Assembly (NCBI RefSeq): GCF_002632825.1
Contig: NZ_NJAJ01000010.1
Location: forward strand, 81,046 to 145,045
Length of the DNA stretch: 64,000 nucleotides
From: Xenorhabdus stockiae
GTDB taxonomy: Bacteria; Pseudomonadota; Gammaproteobacteria; Enterobacterales; Enterobacteriaceae
Reading direction: 5' to 3'
Within the stretch, counting starts at the first letter, position 1. Each line of letters begins with the position of its first letter. Shown one piece after another: positions 7,381 to 18,566 of this stretch. The translations under genes and the position numbers were made by a program. The notes beneath the pieces were generated by a model. It was given only the letters and a program-made list of their open reading frames with translations. It did no database searches and was not told where the DNA came from.

Positions 7381-7535
7381 TGAGTAGTAGAAATAACATT
7401 CCGTATATAATATGGCTGGAATGTCATTACTGAGCGATTGGGTAGTCAACTCAGCTAGCCAAATCATGTTAACACAAATTAATGTAAAAAAACGCCTGTT
7501 ATCACATTTCTATCATGAAAAGTGGTAAGCGTGAT

Positions 7536-8135
7536 TTATTGTAATTGCGTTAATATCAAAGGCCAGCGCACTTCAAACTCTTTCGTTGGTCGATAACGAA
7601 ATTCAGAGCGAACGAAGCGAGAGAGCATTCCTTCACAAAAAGCCAGCAATTGTGATGCCAGTACGGTTTCATCATAACTGAAACCCTGACCATCCCGTAT
7701 TTTCTTCTCTTTTAAGATCTGGCGAAGCTGTACTTCAATGCGTTCAAACAGCTGGTTAATGCGACTTTGTAGCTTGTCCTGCTCAAACATCAGGGCATGG
7801 CCTGTCATGATACGGGTCAGCCCCGGGTTTTTTTCTGCAAAGCCTAAGATCAGCATCAGGATTAACCGGAGTCGGGGAATAGTCTCTTTTTCATCCTGTA
7901 GGATGAGATTGATACGTGAAATCAAAGAGTCTTCAATGAACTCGATCAGGCTGTCAAACATCCGGGTTTTGCTTGGAAAATGACGATAAAGTGCGGCTTC
8001 AGAAACACCGACGTTGGCGGCAAGTTTTGCTGTGGTAATACGCTGGCTACCATCGCTGGATTCAAGCATATGTGCCAGTGCCTGCAAGATTTCTTCACGT
8101 CTGTTTTTCTTTTTTGTACGTTCTATTTCTGCCAT
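7536..8135 (-). CDS. slmA: nucleoid occlusion factor SlmA
   Basis: A 199-residue TetR-family DNA-binding protein that inhibits FtsZ ring assembly over the chromosome. The N-terminal helix-turn-helix ([21 protein letters not shown], about residues 29-49) and the dimer/FtsZ-binding domain ([48 protein letters not shown]) are nearly identical to E. coli SlmA. The frame is open 31 codons further, to 8228, but the ATG at 8135 ([15 protein letters not shown]) matches the family start, and the extension is encoded by a dispersed repeat (8171-8297). An AGGGG lies 11 nt before this ATG, slightly far. Confidence 0.95.
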   Translation of the reverse strand: MAEIERTKKKNRREEILQALAHMLESSDGSQRITTAKLAANVGVSEAALYRHFPSKTRMFDSLIEFIEDSLISRINLILQDEKETIPRLRLILMLILGFAEKNPGLTRIMTGHALMFEQDKLQSRINQLFERIEVQLRQILKEKKIRDGQGFSYDETVLASQLLAFCEGMLSRFVRSEFRYRPTKEFEVRWPLILTQLQ

Positions 8136-8170
8136 GTCTGGTAATACCCCTGCTAAGACAGCAAAATATC

Positions 8171-8297
8171 TATACCTTTCGCCTTTCAAGCTGCCTCTTT
8201 GTTGGCTGCGCTCGTTCACCCCAGTCACATAGTTATCTATGCTTCTGGGGACTTTCTCCCTTGCCGCCGCGATGCAACTTGAAATCCATTGGGTATA
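8171..8297 (-). repeat. dispersed inverted-repeat element, 127-bp form
   Basis: The element is bounded by TATACC and GGTATA and has inner complementary arms (TTTCAAG near one end, CTTGAAA near the other), so it can fold into a long cruciform or RNA stem. A second, internally shorter copy lies at 40030-40119; the two share the stretches around GCATCGCGGCGGCA and CAGCCAACAAAGAGGC. Each copy stands 26-35 bp before a start codon (slmA, cysE) in the same orientation to that gene. The structure resembles a MITE or enterobacterial intergenic repeat. The name is unknown to me. Confidence 0.8.
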
Positions 8298-8391
8298 AAT
8301 CGCAACTCAAAACTGATTGGGTATACATTTTGCCCATGCAAAGATGGGCAAAAATATAAAAGTAGTTTGATGGTATCAGGCGTTAGGAAAA

Positions 8392-8850
8392 TTATTGACG
8401 ACCGGAATGACCAAAACCACCACTGCCACGTTCACTGCTTTCAAAATCTTCTACCAAGTTAAACTCAGCCTGAACAACGGGCACAATCACCATTTGTGCA
8501 ATGCGTTCTCCCGGTTCAATGACGAAGGTTTTATCTCCGCGGTTCCAGACAGAAACCATCAGTTGACCTTGATAGTCAGAGTCAATCAGCCCGACTAGAT
8601 TACCCAGTACTACCCCGTGTTTATGGCCCAGACCAGAGCGGGGGAGGATGACAGCAGCGAGTTGTTCATCCGCGATATGGATAGCCAGCCCCGTGGGAAG
8701 AAGTTCAGTCTGACCGGGAGCCAGTTCCACTGCATTATCCAGACAAGCACGTAAATCTAAACCCGCAGAACCAGGAGTAGCGTAAGTTGGTAAAGGAAAT
8801 TCTTGTCCGATGCGGGGATCAAGGATTTTAACGTCGATTTTTTTCATCAT
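8392..8850 (-). CDS. dut: dUTP diphosphatase
   Basis: A 152-residue trimeric dUTPase that hydrolyses dUTP to dUMP, keeping uracil out of DNA and feeding thymidylate synthesis. The five motifs are present: AGLDLRA (I), [10 protein letters not shown] (II), GLIDSDYQG with the catalytic Asp (III), [10 protein letters not shown] (IV) and the C-terminal [12 protein letters not shown] (V) that closes over the substrate. The start overlaps the end of coaBC by 23 nt, so translation is probably coupled. An alternative start one codon in (second Met) is possible. Confidence 0.97.
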   Translation of the reverse strand: MMKKIDVKILDPRIGQEFPLPTYATPGSAGLDLRACLDNAVELAPGQTELLPTGLAIHIADEQLAAVILPRSGLGHKHGVVLGNLVGLIDSDYQGQLMVSVWNRGDKTFVIEPGERIAQMVIVPVVQAEFNLVEDFESSERGSGGFGHSGRQ

Positions 8851-10072
8851 AGCGTTTGAATATCTCGTCTAATAAGCGGTGGCTGAGTTGTAATTTACCA
8901 CTGTGCGGTAAATTAATGCTGCCATCATGCCAGAACAGCTGTAATGCGTTGGTATCACTGTTAAAGCCGTGTTCAGCCAGCGATACATCGTTCGCGCAAA
9001 TCAGGTCCAGATTCTTCTGCCTGAGTTTTCCACGGGCGTATTCTTCCACATTCCGGGTTTCGGCTGCAAATCCAACGACAAAGGGGCGATGTTTTTCCAT
9101 TGCCGCAACACTCGCTACGATGTCAGGATTTTTGACTAATGTATAGGTGATTTCATCACCCTGTTTCTTGAGTTTTTCGGTTGCAGTCTGCTTGAAGCGA
9201 TAATCAGAGACGGCAGCACAGCCGATGAAAATATGCTGTGAAGCAGCGGTTTCCTGTACTTGTTTGTACATTTCCAGTGCGCTGGTGACATCAATACGTT
9301 TGACGTTCAGAGGCGTAGGTAAATTAACAGGTCCGGTAATCAACGTGACTTCCGCACCACGCTCCGCCGCTGCCTGAGCGATAGAAAAACCCATTTTTCC
9401 GGAACTATGATTAGTAATAAAACGGACAGGATCTAATGCCTCACGAGTCGGGCCGGCAGTAATTGTGATTTGAAGGCCCATCAAATCTCTGACAGGGTTT
9501 AAGTGCTGGGTTGCCCGCTCGACAATCTCCATCGGTTCAATCATTCTTCCCGGCCCTACATCACCACAGGCCTGACTGCCTTCATCCGGACCCCAAATCA
9601 GCACATTACGCCCTCTTAGTATGTTGAGGTTATGCTGAGTGGCTTGGGCGCGGTACATTTGCTGGTTCATTGCAGGAACAACTGCCAGAGGTGCTGCTGA
9701 AGCCAGGCAAATAGTCGTTACTAAATCGTTTGCCATACCAGCACTTAAACGGGCCAGCAGATCGGCGGTAGCAGGGGCAAGAATGATCAAGTCAGCCCAT
9801 TTCGCCAGTTCAATATGCCCCATAGCCGCTTCTGCCGCTGGGTCTAAAAGATCATCAGAAACCGGATGGCCTGAGACGGCCTGTAATGTCAGAGGAGTAA
9901 TAAAAGCTTCTGCTGCTGGTGTCATCACTACGCGCACTTGTGCGCCGCGATCGCGTAAACGACGTACCAGCTCCGCTGTTTTATAAGCAGCAATACCGCC
10001 ACTGATACCGAGCACAATCTGTTTACCAGAAAGATGCTTACCAGAAAGTTCGTTGCCGGAAAGTCCTGCCAT
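8828..10072 (-). CDS. coaBC: bifunctional phosphopantothenoylcysteine decarboxylase / phosphopantothenate-cysteine ligase
   Basis: A 414-residue fusion enzyme of coenzyme A synthesis. The N-terminal flavin-dependent CoaC half shows GGIAAYKT, the catalytic His in [18 protein letters not shown] and the active-site Cys in [13 protein letters not shown]. The C-terminal CTP-dependent CoaB half shows [24 protein letters not shown] and VKNPDIV. The frame is open to 10201, but the ATG at 10072 has AGGTGG 9 nt upstream and fits the family start. The N-terminus carries a small repeat ([14 protein letters not shown]) not found in the E. coli protein. It overlaps dut downstream and diverges from radC. 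Confidence 0.95.
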   Translation of the reverse strand: MAGLSGNELSGKHLSGKQIVLGISGGIAAYKTAELVRRLRDRGAQVRVVMTPAAEAFITPLTLQAVSGHPVSDDLLDPAAEAAMGHIELAKWADLIILAPATADLLARLSAGMANDLVTTICLASAAPLAVVPAMNQQMYRAQATQHNLNILRGRNVLIWGPDEGSQACGDVGPGRMIEPMEIVERATQHLNPVRDLMGLQITITAGPTREALDPVRFITNHSSGKMGFSIAQAAAERGAEVTLITGPVNLPTPLNVKRIDVTSALEMYKQVQETAASQHIFIGCAAVSDYRFKQTATEKLKKQGDEITYTLVKNPDIVASVAAMEKHRPFVVGFAAETRNVEEYARGKLRQKNLDLICANDVSLAEHGFNSDTNALQLFWHDGSINLPHSGKLQLSHRLLDEIFKRYDEKNRR

Positions 10073-10319
10073 TCTGATTGTCCACCTGTAAGTTACGATT
10101 ACCAAGATTCTATCATAAGAAAATAAGGTACTGAGAATATGGCGTTGAGAACGCCTCTGTTTTGTTATGACTAAATGACAAGTTTGCGAAGCGTTACGCA
10201 AAGCATAAGAATGGCTCTGGCGGTCGTTTTTTCATCATGGGATATTAGCGATGTGAGTATCAGCAGTATGCGCCATGATGGCTGTTCACCAGACATAGGA
10301 TAAGTAAAAGGGGGAGCGA

Positions 10320-11012
10320 ATGGATATCACGATGGTGGAAAAAAGCGATGAAGTGAATTCAGATCTCGCTCCCCGGGAGAAACTGCTGGCATATGGTGCA
10401 GTTGCTCTGACGGATGCAGAGCTGTTAGCGATATTTTTACGCACAGGAGCCAGAGGTGTGCCTGTTGTACAAATGGCAGAGCATTTATTGCAATCATTCG
10501 GTTCTCTGTACCATCTGCTTTCAGCTGATTATGCTGATTTTTGTTCGCATAAAGGCATGGGATTATGCAAATATGTGCAGTTACAAGCAGTTTCTGAATT
10601 GGCAAAGCGTTTCTTCTCCAGCCAATTTATCCATGAAGATGTGATGAGCAGCCCGGTGGCAACCCAAAATTATTTGCAGGATTTATTATCCTGGCAGGAT
10701 CGGGAGATTTTTGTCGTCCTGTTTTTGACAAATCAGCATAAAGTCATTTGTCATGATGAAATGTTTAAAGGAACGATAAACAAAGTTGAAGTCCACCCGC
10801 GTGAAATTGTAAAACAGGCAGTTAAAGTAAATGCTGCATCAATTATCCTGGCCCATAATCACCCTTCCGGCAACCCAGAGCCTAGTCTGGCGGACAAACT
10901 GGTAACAGAAAAAATCATTGAGGCTTGTGATTTAATCGGGGTTAAAGTTTTAGATCATATTGTTATTGGCAAACAATATTGTGTTTCATTTGTAGAAAGA
11001 GGCTGGATTTAA
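10320..11012 (+). CDS. radC: RadC family protein (JAB/MPN metalloprotein)
   Basis: A 230-residue protein with an N-terminal helix-hairpin-helix region ([26 protein letters not shown]) and a C-terminal JAB domain carrying the metal motif [14 protein letters not shown]. It was once linked to radiation repair, but the original radC mutation maps to recG, and the cellular role is still unclear. GGGGGAGCGA precedes the ATG, a strong ribosome binding site. It diverges from coaBC and precedes rpmBG, as in E. coli. Confidence 0.94.
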   Translation: MDITMVEKSDEVNSDLAPREKLLAYGAVALTDAELLAIFLRTGARGVPVVQMAEHLLQSFGSLYHLLSADYADFCSHKGMGLCKYVQLQAVSELAKRFFSSQFIHEDVMSSPVATQNYLQDLLSWQDREIFVVLFLTNQHKVICHDEMFKGTINKVEVHPREIVKQAVKVNAASIILAHNHPSGNPEPSLADKLVTEKIIEACDLIGVKVLDHIVIGKQYCVSFVERGWI

Positions 11013-11055
11013 TACGGTTTTTGCACGAACCGATCAGATCTTAGCTGTTCGGGAC

Positions 11056-11084
11056 TTGAGCATCGGCGAATGAGGGCGTATACT
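11056..11084 (+). promoter_or_regulatory. strong sigma70 promoter of rpmBG
   Basis: TTGAGC (-35, 11056-11061) and TATACT (-10, 11079-11084) are separated by an optimal 17-nt spacer, with a GC-rich stretch after the -10 box as is usual in ribosomal-protein promoters under stringent control. Transcription would start near 11091, giving a leader of about 184 nt. Confidence 0.75.
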
Positions 11085-11118
11085 ACGCCACCTTTGAGGA
11101 TCTTGGGCCTGGCGAGAA

Positions 11119-11208
11119 GAGCCTATCTCAGTGAGTTTTTTGCTGAGAGATTGTGAGTCTTTTCAGCAACGTTTTTTATCAGTAAAGAAAATTTGCTGAG
11201 ATGGGCTC
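11119..11208 (+). promoter_or_regulatory. structured 5' leader of rpmBG
   Basis: GAGCCTATCTCAG (11119-11131) and CTGAGATGGGCTC (11196-11208) can pair over 13 bp with one G-U, closing a 64-nt interior that contains further complementary segments. Such a long stem inside a ribosomal-protein leader suggests an autoregulatory RNA or attenuator. The fold is read from the sequence; the function is inferred. Confidence 0.45.
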
Positions 11209-11253
11209 CTAAGCCTGACGAGGCGGCCATACCCAATACAAAGCTCGAGCTGA

Positions 11254-11511
<258 letters not shown>

Positions 11512-11519
11512 GGAGCTGA

Positions 11520-11690
<171 letters not shown>

Positions 11691-11703
11691 TTTTAGTGGA
11701 TTG

Positions 11704-11733
11704 AAAAAGCCCAGCAAATTGCTGGGCTTTTTT
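11704..11733 (+). terminator. intrinsic terminator of rpmBG
   Basis: AGCCCAGCAA pairs with TTGCTGGGCT and is followed by a T-run to 11733, with a matching A-run before the stem. It lies 14 nt after rpmG and separates the ribosomal genes from the glycosyltransferase genes. Confidence 0.92.
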
Positions 11734-11853
11734 ATGCCTGATGCAATTGAAACCTTCATATATTTAGACGGATACGGTTACTCGTGAACGTAAACAGTCG
11801 TTCAGTTATACTACGTTTTTTTGATATATGAATCGTCAGGCGTGACTCTGAAA

Positions 11854-12966
11854 ATGACTAGAAAAACCTTAAATATCTTACACACAGAATCATCATGTGG
11901 TTGGGGAGGGCAGGAGATTCGTATTCTGACGGAATCTCAGGGTATGATGCGCCGTGGACATCATGTGGTTATCATTTGCTGTCCTACTTCTACACTTTAT
12001 CGTGAGGCTCACCATTATGGTGTTCCTGTTGTGGCATTGCCGATTGAAAAAAAACGCTTCTCATGTTTTACAGCAATGCGTCGTTGGTTAAAGGCGGAAG
12101 GCCAACGGTTTGATGTCATTAACACCCACAGTTCGACCGATTCCTGGCTGGTAGCTGCGGCGAGTGCCACATTAAAGGGCATGCCCCCGATAGTCCGGAC
12201 CCGACATGTTTCCACCAATGTTTCAACTTCCATAGCGACCCGCTGGCTTTATTTGCAGTCTAGCCGCCATATCGTGACGACTGGAGAAAAGTTGCGCCAG
12301 TCTCTGCACACAAACAATCGTTACCCTTTACCCCACATGACATCTGTCCCAACCGGCATTGATCTGACCCGTTTTCATCCTGAAAATAAACAGGATTGCC
12401 GTCAACGTATTGGAATTGCAGATAAACCGACAATTGGGATTGTGGCAACAATGCGCACTTGGAAGGGGCACCGCTATCTGTTGGATAGCTGGAAAGCACT
12501 CCATCAACGTTATCCGGAGTGGCAATTACTGTTTGTTGGCGACGGGCCACAGCGAAAAAATCTTGAACCATGGGTTAAGCAGGAAGGCCTGACGGATAGT
12601 GTTATCTTTCTTGGCAATCGGCAGGATGTACCGGACTGTTTAAACTCAATGGATATTTTTGCATTGCCTTCTTTTGGTAACGAAGGAGTACCGCAAGGTA
12701 TTATGCAGGCAATGGCCTGTGGTTTACCGGTCATATCGACATCGGTTGGCGCGATTTCTGAGGCTGTGATTGATGGTGAAACTGGCTATATTATCGAGCC
12801 TAAGTGTGTCGAACAATTAACGGATCAGTTAGAATTGCTAATAAGAAATGCAGAACTACGTTTACAGATGGGAGATGCTTCACTGAAACGAGCAATATCT
12901 GAATTTGGTATGGATAATATGCTGGATAAAATGGAGTCTATATTTATTACCAGTGGCAGAAAATAG
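11854..12966 (+). CDS. GT4-family glycosyltransferase (LPS core)
   Basis: A 370-residue GT-B glycosyltransferase. The N-terminal domain has the acceptor-side glycine loop (SCGWGGQEIRI), and the C-terminal domain has the nucleotide-sugar region PTIGIVATMRTWKGHRYLLDSW, FVGDGPQRKNL, and the E-x7-E element [23 protein letters not shown]. It should add one sugar to lipopolysaccharide core at the cytoplasmic face. The start at 11854 (MTRKTLNILHTESS) is chosen as the family-like N-terminus; the frame is open from 11821. It is the first of four glycosyltransferase genes placed between rpmG and mutM. Donor and acceptor cannot be read from sequence. Confidence 0.82.
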   Translation: MTRKTLNILHTESSCGWGGQEIRILTESQGMMRRGHHVVIICCPTSTLYREAHHYGVPVVALPIEKKRFSCFTAMRRWLKAEGQRFDVINTHSSTDSWLVAAASATLKGMPPIVRTRHVSTNVSTSIATRWLYLQSSRHIVTTGEKLRQSLHTNNRYPLPHMTSVPTGIDLTRFHPENKQDCRQRIGIADKPTIGIVATMRTWKGHRYLLDSWKALHQRYPEWQLLFVGDGPQRKNLEPWVKQEGLTDSVIFLGNRQDVPDCLNSMDIFALPSFGNEGVPQGIMQAMACGLPVISTSVGAISEAVIDGETGYIIEPKCVEQLTDQLELLIRNAELRLQMGDASLKRAISEFGMDNMLDKMESIFITSGRK

Positions 12967-13119
12967 TAATTTATGCTCTTATCATTGCTTTATCAAATAC
13001 AGCATGAATTATTATATTAAAGAAAAATTGATAGTTAGTTTCACCAATACATATTAAATAACCTTGACCTCGGTTCTTTTGAGTAATCTCTTTAATGGAT
13101 AATTTTATAATTCATCATT

Positions 13120-14118
13120 ATGCAGCCTAAAAATATTTTGATCATCAATATTGCACGTTTTGGTGATACATTACTCGTCACACCAGTCATTCGAGCTTTG
13201 AAACTAAGCTGGCCGGAAGCCAATATTGATGTATTGGCGCATAAAAGAACAAAAGAGATCCTTGAGAATATTGATGAAATTAATTCAATAATTGCTTTTT
13301 CAAAAACAAAAGCGAAGTGGAGAGGATGGTTTTCTCGTCATAGCTATGATTTGGCATTGGTATATAGTAATGATAAGCCATTGCTACAATATGCCAGAAG
13401 AAAAGCGAATGTTGTTGTTTGTTTTTCTGAACATTCCCGTCAAACTTTAAATGAATTATCTGTAGAAAAACCGCAGGAGCTCATGCAGGCTCAGCAGGAA
13501 AGAGCGTTATTAGCGAATGCCCTTGGTATTGAGATTCATGATTGGCGGTTGAAGTATTGTGTAAGTCCGAGTGAAGCAAAGTATGCCTACTCTTTTTTGC
13601 ATCTCCACGGGCTTGAAGATAAATTAAGGATTGGCTTCCAGTTACAAAGTTTTCCAGCAAAATCTTATCGTGACTGGCCAGTAGACTCTTTTCATGAACT
13701 AGCTGAACGAATTTATTCTCATTACCCGTCAGCTTCTATTTTACTACTGGGCAGTCAGGATAGTGCTGAAGTGGCAGAACGTTTGTCTGAGCAATTAGGC
13801 GCACAAAGGTGTATATCTCTGGCTGGAAAAACGACGATGCGTCAAAATGCGGCGATTATAAGTCAACTGAGTTTATATGTTGGTGTTGATACGGGAACAA
13901 CGCATTTGGCCGGAGCATTGGCGATACCAATGGTTGCTATGTACCATAGCTTTCATCCCGGTCGCTTTCTTGCTCCACAACAGCATGCAAAATTGGCTGT
14001 CATCGAGCATCCGGTGGATTATCGTCAGGCAACTCGCGAAGATCATATGTCAGATATATCGGTGGAACAGGTCTGGCAATCAGTGAAAAGCATATTGGAA
14101 GCCGAAGACAAAGGATAA
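13120..14118 (+). CDS. GT9-family heptosyltransferase-like protein
   Basis: A 332-residue ADP-heptose:LPS transferase homologue (GT9). The N-terminal NIARFGDTLLVTPVIRALK loop is the acceptor-side signature of WaaC/WaaF/WaaQ, and the C-terminal LYVGVDTGTTHLAGALAIPMVAMYHSF region holds the ADP-heptose-binding D-(T/S)-G-x3-H element. It is closest in feel to HepIII/HepIV-type enzymes, not to WaaC or WaaF, which are encoded elsewhere in this window. A 153-bp AT-rich gap precedes it and the next GT gene follows after 8 nt, so it starts a three-gene transcription unit. Confidence 0.8.
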   Translation: MQPKNILIINIARFGDTLLVTPVIRALKLSWPEANIDVLAHKRTKEILENIDEINSIIAFSKTKAKWRGWFSRHSYDLALVYSNDKPLLQYARRKANVVVCFSEHSRQTLNELSVEKPQELMQAQQERALLANALGIEIHDWRLKYCVSPSEAKYAYSFLHLHGLEDKLRIGFQLQSFPAKSYRDWPVDSFHELAERIYSHYPSASILLLGSQDSAEVAERLSEQLGAQRCISLAGKTTMRQNAAIISQLSLYVGVDTGTTHLAGALAIPMVAMYHSFHPGRFLAPQQHAKLAVIEHPVDYRQATREDHMSDISVEQVWQSVKSILEAEDKG

Positions 14119-14126
14119 TAAAAACG

Positions 14127-15230
14127 ATGAAAATAGGGTTTATTGATGTCACCGTGACGATGTCCTATGGTGGTATTCAGACCGCAGTTTGGGAGCTAGC
14201 GAAGGCGTTGACTGACGCAGGGCATGAGATCCATATTTTCGGAGGTACAGGGGATATTAAACCAGAATTGGGCAATCGACATATTCGGGTCCATACTTTC
14301 CCATTTATTCCCAGAGAACGTGTAATCAATATCGGTCGTCGTTTCCAGAGAATTGTTGAACGTTACTCGTTTGCCCGCCACGCCCGTGAAGCGGTGATTG
14401 CTGAAAATTTTGACTGGGTCATACTGACGAAACCTTTTGATTTTTTCTGGCCTAGAATGATGCCAACTCATTCCCGTACTAAGTTTTGTTATATGAGCGG
14501 GGGAACCAGCTTTTTTAAAGGTGATCGGCTGTTAGGGAAAAAAATATCAGCTTGGGCCGCCTGTAGCCATTTTAACGGTTGGCAGATTCAGCATCATTTC
14601 AAACAATTTCCAAATGTTATCTACAATGGAGTAGATATTGATAAATTTAAACCCGCTCACTCTGATGTCAGGAGCAAGCTGGGGATCCATGAAAATACGT
14701 TTTTGCTGACTTTTGCTGGCCGCTTAGTGGGCTGGAAAGGTATGAAAGTTGCTATCAAAGCAATGGCCTTGCTGCGAGATAAGGATGTTAAATTATTAAT
14801 TATTGGCGCAGGTGAAGAACTAAAGCAACTTGAAAGAAAAGTTGCTGAGTTAAGATTAGAACAATCAGTGATTTTCCATCCTCCTGTTAGCCATGACCAA
14901 TTACCTGAGTTTTATGCCGCAGGGGATGCTGGGATATTTCCGAGTATTGGCGATGAAGCATTCGGTATTACTATTGCAGAGGCAATGGCATGCGGACGTC
15001 CTGTTATTGCCAGTTATATCGGTGGAATACCTGAAGTGGTGGGAAATGAAAACCAGTCTGGTATTCTGGTCGCACCGGGTAGTGAGACGGCTATTGCCGG
15101 AGCCGTTAATCATCTCCTTTCTTTACCGGATAGAGGAAAAGATATGGGGAAACGTGCTCGTCAAAGAATAGAAACCCTGTATACCTGGGAGCATTCTGCA
15201 AACCGTTTATTAGACACTATAAAAAAATAA
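14127..15230 (+). CDS. GT4-family glycosyltransferase (LPS core)
   Basis: A 367-residue GT-B enzyme of the WaaG/WabG-like group. N-terminal VTMSYGGIQTAVWELAKAL is the acceptor loop; YNGVDIDKFKP links the domains; TFAGRLVGWKGMKVAIKAM, LLIIGAGEELKQLERK and FPSIGDEAFGITIAEAMACGRPVIASYIGGIPEVV are the donor-binding elements with the E-x7-E pair. It begins 8 nt after the heptosyltransferase gene and overlaps the next GT gene by one base (TAATG), so the genes are translationally coupled. Sugar specificity is unknown. Confidence 0.82.
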   Translation: MKIGFIDVTVTMSYGGIQTAVWELAKALTDAGHEIHIFGGTGDIKPELGNRHIRVHTFPFIPRERVINIGRRFQRIVERYSFARHAREAVIAENFDWVILTKPFDFFWPRMMPTHSRTKFCYMSGGTSFFKGDRLLGKKISAWAACSHFNGWQIQHHFKQFPNVIYNGVDIDKFKPAHSDVRSKLGIHENTFLLTFAGRLVGWKGMKVAIKAMALLRDKDVKLLIIGAGEELKQLERKVAELRLEQSVIFHPPVSHDQLPEFYAAGDAGIFPSIGDEAFGITIAEAMACGRPVIASYIGGIPEVVGNENQSGILVAPGSETAIAGAVNHLLSLPDRGKDMGKRARQRIETLYTWEHSANRLLDTIKK

Positions 15231-16405
15231 TGAAGATTGCTTATATTGACCCTTACCCTGTACCTGATTTTCGAGTTGCTTCACTGCAAATTTTGCAGAA
15301 TGTGGATGCTTTTGCTCGTCAGGGGCACGAGGTTTGTTTGATTACACCTGCTGGCCAAAATGATGTCGAGGAGATCCTCGGCAGAAAATTACCTTCCTCT
15401 GTTGAATTAATTGCTTTGCGTGATATGCGCCGTAGATGGTATTTTCCTGTCAACACGCAAAAATTATTTTATTTTCAGGTTTCCTGTTGGTTGCGAAAAC
15501 ATAAGATAGATGCCATTTTTACTCGCAATATTAAGATGGCTAATTATCTGTTGCACAAACACCCTGATATTCCTCACTTCTTTGAAAGCCATGAAATTTT
15601 TTCTCAGTCCTTTAAAGAATCTCATGGTATTAGTACTTATGTTAATAAGCGCAAATACTCTAAACTAAGAAAAATTGAGCAGCACGTTTATCAGCGTGCC
15701 AGAGCTGTTTTTGTGCTGACTTCACTACTGCGTGATGACATTTATACAGAATATTGTGTAAAAACGCCGATTATTGTTGCACCTGATGGTGTTGATCTGT
15801 TGGCAGTTGAAGAAACAAAAATGGCCTCTTCTGGTAAGCAATACCAGAAAGGAGAAACAACACAGGTATTGTATCTGGGTAGTTTGCACCGCTGGAAAGG
15901 TGTACCGACTGCCATGAAATCGATGTGTTACCTAAATAATGCGGTATTGAATATAGCTGGCGGAAATAGTGAGCAGATTGAGCAGCTAAAATTTGTAGCA
16001 CAGCAGATTGGTGTCAGTGACAGAGTCAATTTTATGGGGTTTATCCATCCTAAAGATCGTTTTCAAGTCATTGCAGATAATGATATTTGCATCCTGCCAT
16101 TGACAAAAACCAGCATTGGTAGCCGTTATACTTCCCCCCTTAAACTTTTTGAATATATGGCAATGGGAAAACCCGTTGTTATTTCTGATTTTCCTTCCAT
16201 TCGTGATGCTGTTGATGAGAAGTCAGTGAGTTTTGCCCACAGTGAAAACGCAGAAAGTTTTGCGCAACAAATTCAATTATTAATTGATAACCCGGCTGAA
16301 ATAGAGCTCAAAACGGAACACTCCCAGAGATTGGTTGAGGAGCATTTTAATTGGGATCAACGAGCAAAATTAATTATGCAGGAGATAGAGAAAAATCTTT
16401 CTTGA
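15230..16405 (+). CDS. GT4-family glycosyltransferase (LPS core)
   Basis: A 391-residue GT-B enzyme. The N-terminal half (IAYIDPYPVPDFRVASLQILQ) lacks the usual glycine-rich GG loop. The C-terminal half is standard: LYLGSLHRWKGVPTAMKSM, then LPLTKTSIGSRYTSPLKLFEYMAMGKPVVISDFPSI, in which the acidic pair is represented by K-LFEYMA. That variant is typical of GT4 enzymes that use KLFEYMA instead of E-x7-E. It is the last gene of the inserted set, ends 50 nt before mutM, and overlaps its upstream neighbour by one base. Confidence 0.8.
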   Translation: MKIAYIDPYPVPDFRVASLQILQNVDAFARQGHEVCLITPAGQNDVEEILGRKLPSSVELIALRDMRRRWYFPVNTQKLFYFQVSCWLRKHKIDAIFTRNIKMANYLLHKHPDIPHFFESHEIFSQSFKESHGISTYVNKRKYSKLRKIEQHVYQRARAVFVLTSLLRDDIYTEYCVKTPIIVAPDGVDLLAVEETKMASSGKQYQKGETTQVLYLGSLHRWKGVPTAMKSMCYLNNAVLNIAGGNSEQIEQLKFVAQQIGVSDRVNFMGFIHPKDRFQVIADNDICILPLTKTSIGSRYTSPLKLFEYMAMGKPVVISDFPSIRDAVDEKSVSFAHSENAESFAQQIQLLIDNPAEIELKTEHSQRLVEEHFNWDQRAKLIMQEIEKNLS

Positions 16406-16455
16406 GTATAATCTGCTGAGATAGGTGCTGTAGAACGTTTATCCAAGGAGTAAAT

Positions 16456-17265
16456 ATGCCGGAGCTACCAGAGGTTGAAACCAGTCGCAGGGGAATTGAG
16501 CCACATTTAGCCGGAAATGTGATTCATTATGTTGAAGTACGAAACTCACGTTTGCGCTGGCCTGTTTCTGAGCAGATTATGAAGTTATCGGATAAGCGTG
16601 TCATCAGCGTGCAGCGTCGGGCAAAGTATCTGCTGATAGAATTATCTGATGGATGGATTATTGTTCATCTGGGTATGTCCGGCAGTTTGCGTATTTTGCT
16701 GCATGACTCTCCTCCGGCAAAACATGATCATATCGATTTAGTGATGGCCGATGGCAAAATTCTTCGTTATACCGACCCACGGCGATTCGGTGCCTGGCTA
16801 TGGAGTCAGAGTCTGGAAGAGTGCTCTGTATTGGCTCATTTAGGCCCTGAACCTCTGTCTGATTTGTTTGATGGTGAATATCTTTATACCCTTGCCCGCA
16901 ACAAGAGAACGGCAATTAAGCCCTGGATAATGGATAACAAAGTGGTTGTTGGTGTGGGTAATATTTATGCCAATGAAGCTCTGTATGTTGCTCATATTTT
17001 ACCTGAACGCCCTGCGCACTCATTGACTCAGGAAGAAGCACACCTGCTGGCTGATACAATAAAGCAGATCTTGCGCCGTTCTATTGAGCAGGGAGGAACA
17101 ACGCTGAAAGATTTTCTGCAATCGGATGGAAAACCAGGATATTTTGCGCAGGAATTATTTGTTTACGGTAAGAAAGGTGAGTCTTGTCCAATGTGCGGAG
17201 AAAAAATTGACAGCATAAAATTGGGACAGAGAAGCACATTTTTTTGTCGGCAATGCCAGCATTGA
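16456..17265 (+). CDS. mutM: formamidopyrimidine-DNA glycosylase
   Basis: A 269-residue bifunctional DNA glycosylase/AP lyase that removes 8-oxoguanine. The N-terminal [12 protein letters not shown] contains the catalytic Pro1 and Glu2 exposed after Met removal. The middle has [14 protein letters not shown] (helix-two-turn-helix), and the C-terminal zinc finger is [30 protein letters not shown] lies 7 nt upstream. In E. coli mutM is read with rpmBG; here it follows the four glycosyltransferases and is convergent with coaD. Confidence 0.97.
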   Translation: MPELPEVETSRRGIEPHLAGNVIHYVEVRNSRLRWPVSEQIMKLSDKRVISVQRRAKYLLIELSDGWIIVHLGMSGSLRILLHDSPPAKHDHIDLVMADGKILRYTDPRRFGAWLWSQSLEECSVLAHLGPEPLSDLFDGEYLYTLARNKRTAIKPWIMDNKVVVGVGNIYANEALYVAHILPERPAHSLTQEEAHLLADTIKQILRRSIEQGGTTLKDFLQSDGKPGYFAQELFVYGKKGESCPMCGEKIDSIKLGQRSTFFCRQCQH

Positions 17266-17285
17266 TTGTGCTTAGGTCTGGACTA

Positions 17286-17303
17286 GGGGGCTCAGGTGCC
17301 CCC
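17286..17303. terminator. GC hairpin between mutM and coaD
   Basis: GGGGGC (17286-17291) pairs with GCCCCC (17298-17303) around a 6-nt loop in the 45-bp gap between two convergent genes. No T-tract is present, so efficiency is doubtful. Confidence 0.5.
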
Positions 17304-17310
17304 GGGAAGA

Positions 17311-18565
<1,255 letters not shown>

Positions 18566-18566
<1 letters not shown>

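Noticed and set aside
8136..8228. 31-codon N-terminal extension of SlmA
   Set aside because: It is encoded largely by a dispersed repeat; the ATG at 8135 matches the family start. Kept as a finding, not as the annotated start.
10073..10201. 43-codon N-terminal extension of CoaBC
   Set aside because: It is basic, non-conserved and lacks a ribosome site, whereas the ATG at 10072 has a good one.
11231..11242. ATACCCAATAC upstream of rpmB as a repeat end
   Set aside because: The match is too short, and no second arm is found nearby.
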